From Cymodocea nodosa (Eukaryota; Streptophyta; Magnoliopsida; Alismatales; Cymodoceaceae), in the NCBI GenBank assembly GCA_036874045.1, contig JAZBRI010000011.1, positions 9,291,501 through 9,355,500 on the forward strand: 64,000 bases of DNA, in the 5' to 3' direction. The notes beneath the pieces were generated by a model, which was given only the letters and a program-made list of their open reading frames with translations, was not told where the DNA came from and did not search any database. Shown one piece after another: positions 58,141 to 64,000 of this stretch (position 1 is the stretch's first letter; each line of letters opens with the position of its first letter). A program made the translations under genes and the position numbers.

Positions 58141-59696
58141 CCTACAAATTATACTGAAATTAAGACTTTTAGTACCCCAATCTTCTTGGGTCCAGTAGAG
58201 TTAGTCCTTAAAATATTAAATCATTGCCTCTTGGCAACCACATATGACCTGATCTTCTTTTGATGGCAAACACAGTGGTGTCATCTCTATATGATCGAAT
58301 CATTCCACCACAATAGGGTACTTCCTGTGGTGTAGCATACCCTAGGCCATATTTATTTCCATTAGGTCGTTGAGATCCTATCATTTTATTTAGTCCTTTT
58401 TTACCTTGAGTAAATTTACATATGGTATTTTTCAAATCAGATATTGTAGTTAATAATTTTTTATTTTCTTCTTTTAATTCATAGTTAACACAACTATATT
58501 TATCCAAGTTTGATTTCAGATTTCTATTTTCAACTACAACTGTTTCTAATTCAACAAAAGAATCTTCTAAGCAATTATTCAACCTTTTAATTTCTTTCTT
58601 AAATTCTCTACATTTAACATATAAATTATCTACAGTAGATAGAAGACTATTAATATCTAATTCATCATGCTCATTTTCTAAACTAGAGGAAGAAGAGCAT
58701 ACCTCTTGTGCTGCAAAACACACATTGGTTGTAGCTTCATCTTCAGAATCAAATGAACTGCTTGATGAGCTACTGTCATCTCATGTAGCTTTGAGAGTCA
58801 TCTTCTTTTTGTCCTTCCATCTCCTCTTCTTATCTGTCTGATCCTCTTCTATCTGAAATGGACAGAAAGTCTGTATGTGCCCTTGCCTTTTGCATTTAAA
58901 ACATATAGGGACTATTCTTTTGGAGGAGCTGGTCTTATTCTTTTTCTTCATGAACTTCCTGAAGTTCTTTGCTAGCAACATGATGTCATCATCATCTGAA
59001 CTTAGAGCTTCTTCAGTTGAAGGAAATGCAATTTCCTTTTTCTTTTCAGCTTTCTTTTCAACTGTTCCCTCCTATTCCTTCTAGTCTTTCATTTGAACTT
59101 CATAGGCTAAAAGATTGCCCAACAGTTCTTCAACTATGTAATCATTGAGATCCATGGAATCTTGGATGGAGGTGGATTTCTGTTTCCACTCCACAGTTAA
59201 ACTTCTTAGGATCTTTTGTACTTGTTCACGAGAAGAGAATTCCTTTCCTAGGCCTTTCAGACTATTAATAATTTTAGTAAATCTTGAAAACATTTCAGTT
59301 ATGTTTTCATTTTCATTCATTTTAAACAATTCTAATTTTCTCAACAGAATGCTGATTTTAGTGTCCTTTACCTGGCTTGTACCTTCGTAAGTAACTTGAA
59401 GGATTTTCCAAGCCTTATGTGCAAACTTGCATGCAGAAACTTTATTATATTTTTCAGTAGTTAGTGCACAATATATAGCATTCAGCCCTCTAGCATCCAA
59501 TTGGATGACTCTCATCCTCCTCAAACCAATTCATAACATCACTGGTTGGAAGCGTAGTTCCAAGAACAACAATCTTCCAGAGTTTTACATCAGAACTCCT
59601 AAGGAAACACTCCATTCTATTCTTCCAATAGTTATAATTGGAACCATCAAATAGAGGAGGTCTATGGATGTTTTGTCCCTCAGCAAATTGAGCCAT
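58141..59696 (-). pseudogene. copia-2 gag (B)
   Basis: Starts MAQFAEGQNIHRPPLFDG, 35 codons from the PBS side. A frameshift near 59500 (after NWFEEDE) moves into the frame with LDARGLNAIYCALTTEKYNK and VTYEGTSQVKDTKIS. The CCHC knuckle CFKCKRQGHIQTFC lies near 58855-58900. A Ser/Asp tract and a long coiled-coil-like stretch (58723-58400) follow, ending CGGMIRSYRDDTTVFAIKRR. Homologous to copies D and F and, more distantly, to copia-1 gag. Confidence 0.85.
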
Positions 59697-59730
59697 AAAT
59701 CTAGATGGTTAAATCTTATAATAGATTAAC

Positions 59731-59745
59731 CTGGCTCTGATACTA
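59731..59745 (-). other. copia-2 primer binding site (B)
   Basis: The minus strand reads TAGTATCAGAGCCAG, one base off the canonical tRNA-iMet PBS, two bases from the LTR. Confidence 0.88.
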
Positions 59746-59747
59746 AT

Positions 59748-61188
59748 TGTTAGGATCGATAGGCTCACTAGAGGGGGGGTGAATGGTGAAGGTGTGTAAA
59801 TTCTACTTCTTTTAATTTAGAATCAACTAATTCTATTAAATAGGAAGTTGAACTAAATTATATAAGATACACAACAATAAGTAGAAAAGAACACACAACA
59901 ATTTTTAGGTGGCTCACCAACTTGGCTAGTCCACCCCTAAGATACACTTGAGCTTCACTAAGTAGTTAAGTACTTACAACACTTGCTTTTAGGTTGAAGC
60001 AAGAACCAACACTTAGAGCTTTTAAGTATAAGCTCAACAACCAACCTTTCTTCGAGCTTTCAAGTTGAAGCTCTCAACCAACAATGAGTTTTCAGGTTGA
60101 AACTCACGAACCAATAGCTTGAACTTTCTATCAAAGTTTATGCATAGGGAGCTTTTCTATTGTAGTGACTCTTGAAGAGTATTCTTGAATGTTGCTGCCC
60201 TTGAGAGTATATCTAGAATTTTTGTGTAGCTCACAGTATGATATATTTATTAATTTGATCTTCTCTTTACTTCTCATATATATACCAAGAACTATAACGA
60301 ACATATTTACTTCCAACGAATGTTTTTTGTTGTACTAGATATGTAGCAGTCCCAAAAATAGTAAGTTACTGTTCTATCTGATGTTCAGTAAGCAACCTTC
60401 TGATTCCCTTTGATTTTCAAATGGTTATTTGTGTAACTCACCGAAGAACATCTTTAACTCACCGAAAAACCACTTAAGTCTTTCTACCATGTAGGATTTC
60501 AGGTCGTACAGTGAGTTGACATTCAATCGGATACTTGTAGTTGTAACTTACCGAGCTGTTATTTAACTGTCGGATAGTTAGCTACAGTAGCCCTCCGAAA
60601 TCCTTTGTTAAGTTTCCGATTGCTTTATCTAATTCAGCACGTGCATAATAGATTGACTTAAGTTTTAGATGGTTATACTTGTAACTCATCGAAAATTCTT
60701 GTTTTTCAAATAGGTAGCATTCTAACTCACCGAGAAAACACTTAAGTCTTTTGTTCTGGATTTCTACATGTGGGTAATTGAATGACTTAAGTTTCTGATA
60801 GTTAGCTTTTCTAACTTATCGAAAAGTCCTTTAGCTTTTGGATAGTTAATTCCTTAGCTCTTCGATCATTCAATCTTTCTTAACTGTCCGATCATTTAAC
60901 TCTCCAAAGGCTTTGTAAATTCGGATAGTTATCCTTCTAACTATCTGATGGTATTTCTGCTGCTTTACTCTTCGAATACTTAAGCCTATAACCTACCGAA
61001 AATTAACTTTCTTCTGGATACTTGGCTTGGTAACTATCCAATTTTCTTATAGCTTTATAGTAGTAAATTCTGAACTACCTGATTCTATTTATCTGCCTTC
61101 TAAACTTTAGCTACACTGTCTTCATTGTGAAATACAAAATATTTCCTCACACAAGTTTTTGCATTATCAAAATACTAGGGTTCTAATA
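59748..61188 (-). repeat. copia-2 5' LTR (B)
   Basis: TGTTAGGATCGATAGG...GGGTTCTAATA; the last bases read ATA instead of ACA. The hairpin array spans 60360-61040. The minus strand reads GGTATATATATGAG at 60272-60285, a possible TATA box conserved with 53751-53760. Confidence 0.92.
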
Positions 61189-62640
61189 GATATAACTCTC
61201 TCTAAAATTCTTGGACCCACTCAGAAATGGGTTCTAAGAGATAAAATTTCTTCTTAGCTGTTTTGTAGGTACACAAATCAAAATGGATAATGGATAGTAG
61301 AGCATCTAACCACATGACTAGAGATATACGATTACTTACAGAAGTAACAAAGATTAAGAATAGAAAAGTTACCTTTGGAAATAAAAGCAAAACAAATATC
61401 CTTGGGTCTGGCAAGGCTCAGGTAACTAAAAAATGTTCTATAAATGATGTCTTATTAGTGGAAAACTTAGGTTTTAATTTATTGAGTATTCCTATTTTAA
61501 TGAAGTTTTACAAAGTAATTTTTGAAAAAGATTCTTGTAAAAATATGGACATGTCTACAAACAAAATTTTATTCACTACATATAAGAAAAGATCCATTTG
61601 TATTCCGAATTTTCCTTCTAATATTATTAAAGACAATGCTTGCTTAATTGCAAAATCGGATGAAGTTATTTTATGGCATAGAAGGTTAGGATACTCAAAA
61701 TTAAAATTATTACAAAAGTTGTTTAAAAATAATTTAGTCAGAGGTTTACCTAGTATTAAGTACTCGAAAGAGTTTGTGTGATGCATGTCAACTAAGTAAA
61801 TTACATAAAACATCCTTTAAAAGTTTAAATGAAATAACAAGCAAAAGAGTATTAGAACTAGTGCATATGGATTTATTTGGACCTACTAGGATAACTAGTC
61901 TAGGAGGTAAACATTATGCTTTTGTACTAGTTGATGACTATTCTAGGTTTACTTGGGTTTATTTTCTAGCTAATAAAACTGAAGTTTTTGAAATAGTTAA
62001 GATATTCTATAATAAAGTTCAGAATGAGCAAAATGTTAAAATTCAAAAACTTAGGAGTGATCATGGTACAGAATTTGATAATGATCAAATGAACACATTT
62101 TGTGAAGAATTAGGCATAGATCATAGGTACTCATTTCCAAGAGCTCCTTCACAAAATGGGATAATAAAACGTAAAAACAGATCACTTCAGGAAATGTCCA
62201 GAACCATGTTAAAAGAAAATAAGTTACCCCTATCTCTCTAGGCAAAAGCAATTCATACAACATGTTATGTTATAAATAGAGTACATCTAAGACCAATTTT
62301 GGATAAAACTCCTTATGAGATATGGTATAACAGGGTTCCCAAAATAAGTTATTTAAAACCCTTTGGCTGTAAGTGTTTTATTTTAAACACTAAGGAATGA
62401 AGAGACAAATTTAGAGCCAAATCAGATGAGGGTATTTTTGTTGGTTATTCCATTAGAAGTAAGGCATATAGAGTATATAACAAATCAACAAAAACTATGG
62501 AGGAAACCCTACATGTGAAATTTTATGAAAATTCTCATTTGAATTTTAGACATGCTAAAAACCTTGATTCAAAAATTCTTCTAGAAATGGTACCAATGAT
62601 GTTGACAGAGAAATTGAGAGATTATCTGACGGAATAAGAA
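61189..62640 (+). pseudogene. copia-1 protease and integrase (A)
   Basis: Continues copy A after the B insertion: ILGPTQKWVL near 61210, then the protease site MDSRASNHM at 61290, where Gly of DSG is Arg. The integrase zinc region has LWHRRLGYSKLK near 61672 and CDACQLSKLHKTSF near 61775 (after a frameshift near 61770). The core reads LVHMDLFGPTRI (Asp), LRSDHGTEFDN (Asp) near 62050 and QNGIIKRKNRSLQEM near 62155, where the catalytic Glu is Lys. Stops occur near 62240 and 62398. FGCKCFILN and EGIFVGYSIRSKAY follow. Both protease and integrase are catalytically damaged. Confidence 0.86.
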
Positions 62641-64000
62641 ATATAAACTTCAATGATAAAAATGTAGAAAAAAATAATGTCATACCTATAGAAAATGTGG
62701 AACAACATAGAAACTGGTGTTATGCTTCATCTCATCCTATTGATCAGATAATAGGCGATCCTAATCAAGGAGTTAGGACTAGGTCATCAATAGTCAATAT
62801 TTATGGTGCTTATTCATTTCTTTCTTTACTAGAACCTAAGAAAATTAAAGATGCCTTAGAAGATGAATTTTGGTATTTAGCTATGCAAGATGAGCTAAAT
62901 CAGTTTATAAGAAATGAGGTATGGGATCTAGTTCCACCACCTGAAAATCAGCCCATAATAGGAACAAGGTGGGTATTTAAAAACAAAGTAGATCAAGATG
63001 GACATATAATTAAAAATAAAGCTAGGTTAGTTGCTCAAGGTCACAAGCAAGAGGAAGGAATTAACTATGATGAAACATTTACTCCTGTTGCTAGACTAGA
63101 ATCAATATGAATTTTGTTAGCATATGCTTGTTATATGGATTTCAAATTATATCAAATGGATGTTAAGACTGCTTTTTTAAATGGATATATAAAAGAAGAA
63201 GTTTATGTAAAACAACCTCTAGGTTTTGAAGATTCAAAACATCCTAAGTATGTTTACAAGCTTAAAAATGCACTATATGGCCTTAAACAAGTCCCTAGGT
63301 CTTGGTATGAGAGATTATCTAAATTTCTTCTAGAAAAAGGGTACTCTATGGGAAAGGCAGATCATACTCTTTTTATCAAGAAGGTTCAAAAAGATATATT
63401 GGTAATTCAAATCTATGTAGATGACATTATATTTGGTGCAACAAATGATAAATTAGTTGAGTCTTTTTCGAAAGACATGACTAATCAATTTGAAATGAGT
63501 ATGATGGGTGAACTATCATTTTTCCTAAGCTTACAAATTAAGCAGTTAAATCAGGGTACTTTTATTTCACAAGAAAAATATACTCAAGATTTATTAAAGA
63601 GGTTTGGGTTAGACAACACTAAAACAAAGAATACACCAATGAGTACTATCACTAAGTTGGATAAAGATGACTCTGGAAAAACTATAGATATAAAACAATA
63701 TAGAAGTATAATTGGTTCATTACTTTATTTAACAGCTAGCCAACCAGATATTATGTTTAGTGTGTGTACTTGTGCTAGATATCAATCTAATCCTAAAGAA
63801 TCACACCTACTTGCTGTTAAACGAATTTTTAAATATCTATTGGGAACCATCAATTTCGGATTGTTTTACTTTAAACACAATTCTTTAAATGTAATAGGTT
63901 ATAGTGATGCTGATTTTGCAAGATGTAAGTATGAAAGAAAAAGTAATAGTGGCACATGTCAAATATTAGGAAATTCTTTAGTGTCATGGTTTAACAAAAA
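62641..64000 (+). pseudogene. copia-1 reverse transcriptase and RNase H, partial (A)
   Basis: [22 protein letters not shown] near 62865, [27 protein letters not shown] and ARLESI, then TGA at 63108-63110. After it the frame is open through [35 protein letters not shown], the intact catalytic [13 protein letters not shown] near 63415, and [17 protein letters not shown] near 63720. RNase H begins with [16 protein letters not shown] near 63900 and is cut by the window end. The single TGA is also present in copy C at 34832-34834. Confidence 0.87.

Larger units (their letters stand above)
53223..61193 (-). mobile_element. complete copia-2 element B with GATAT duplication
   Basis: LTRs at 53228-54662 (1435 bp) and 59748-61188 (1441 bp) bound an internal region with PPT, pol, gag and PBS in order on the minus strand. 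GATAT flanks it at 53223-53227 and 61189-61193. It splits copia copy A. The LTRs differ by roughly a dozen positions in the first 180 bp, so it is older than G2. It has no accessory ORF: only about 400 bp lie between RNase H and PPT. Confidence 0.93.

Noticed and set aside
1..64000. Host protein-coding genes, CRISPR arrays, bacterial operons or phage
   Set aside because: Every recognisable coding segment is gag, pol or a retrotransposon accessory ORF, and repeats are LTR-derived; nothing supports these alternatives.

Overview
The window looks like AT-rich plant nuclear DNA made of nested, mostly decayed LTR retrotransposons. I recognise no host gene, tRNA gene, rRNA gene or CRISPR array. Plant origin is inferred from the element types: Ty1/copia elements primed by initiator tRNA-Met (PBS like TGGTATCAGAGCCAGG) with SIRE-like layout, and Ty3/gypsy elements of Athila-like type primed by tRNA-Asp (PBS TGGCGCCGTTGCCGGGG). 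Nearly every reading frame carries premature stops. The density of nesting suggests heterochromatin; the species cannot be named from this sequence.

Families (labels are mine). Copia-1 (+ strand; copies C2, C and A, plus a solo LTR) has LTRs that begin TGTTAGGAATTTTG or similar and end CGATCCTACA, and carries a long extra ORF between RNase H and the 3' LTR. Copia-2 (- strand; copies F, D, B) has LTRs TGTTAGGATCG...TTCTAACA and no extra ORF in the one complete copy. Gypsy-1 (copies E1 at 1-999, G1 at 6712-14906, G3 at 29919-34003) has LTRs TGTTYAGAATGA...AACA. Gypsy-2 (G2 at 41971-50385, plus a fragment at 6479-6711) has LTRs TGTTTGG...CCAAACA.

Layout. 1-999: 5' end of a minus-strand gypsy-1. 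1000-6478: minus-strand copia-2 copy F, split in its reverse transcriptase by a solo copia-1 LTR (3013-4560) with a perfect TTATC target duplication. 6479-6711: gypsy-2 LTR tip. 6712-14906: gypsy-1 copy G1 on the minus strand. 14907-19556: a gag capsid fragment, a hairpin-rich spacer and a gypsy-linked accessory ORF. 19557-23888: a gypsy-1 LTR fragment joined to the accessory ORF, PPT and LTR of copia copy C2. 23889-27756: minus-strand copia-2 copy D, reduced to gag and one LTR. 27757-41970: copia copy C, interrupted by gypsy-1 copy G3. 41971-50385: the youngest-looking element, minus-strand gypsy-2 copy G2. 50386-64000: copia copy A, interrupted by complete minus-strand copia-2 copy B (53228-61188, target duplication GATAT); A runs off the window end.

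Main points of interest. (1) Homologous accessory ORFs occur in both the copia-1 and gypsy-1 elements, two different superfamilies. (2) The polypurine tract of both copia families sits in the loop of an inverted repeat whose arms covary between families. (3) LTRs and spacers of all but the gypsy-2 elements are studded with short hairpins built on an AGTTA...TAACT core, often beside G-box CACGTG motifs. (4) C2, C and A lie head to tail with single or partial LTRs between them. (5) The gypsy elements start with nucleocapsid and protease directly after the PBS, with no capsid domain.
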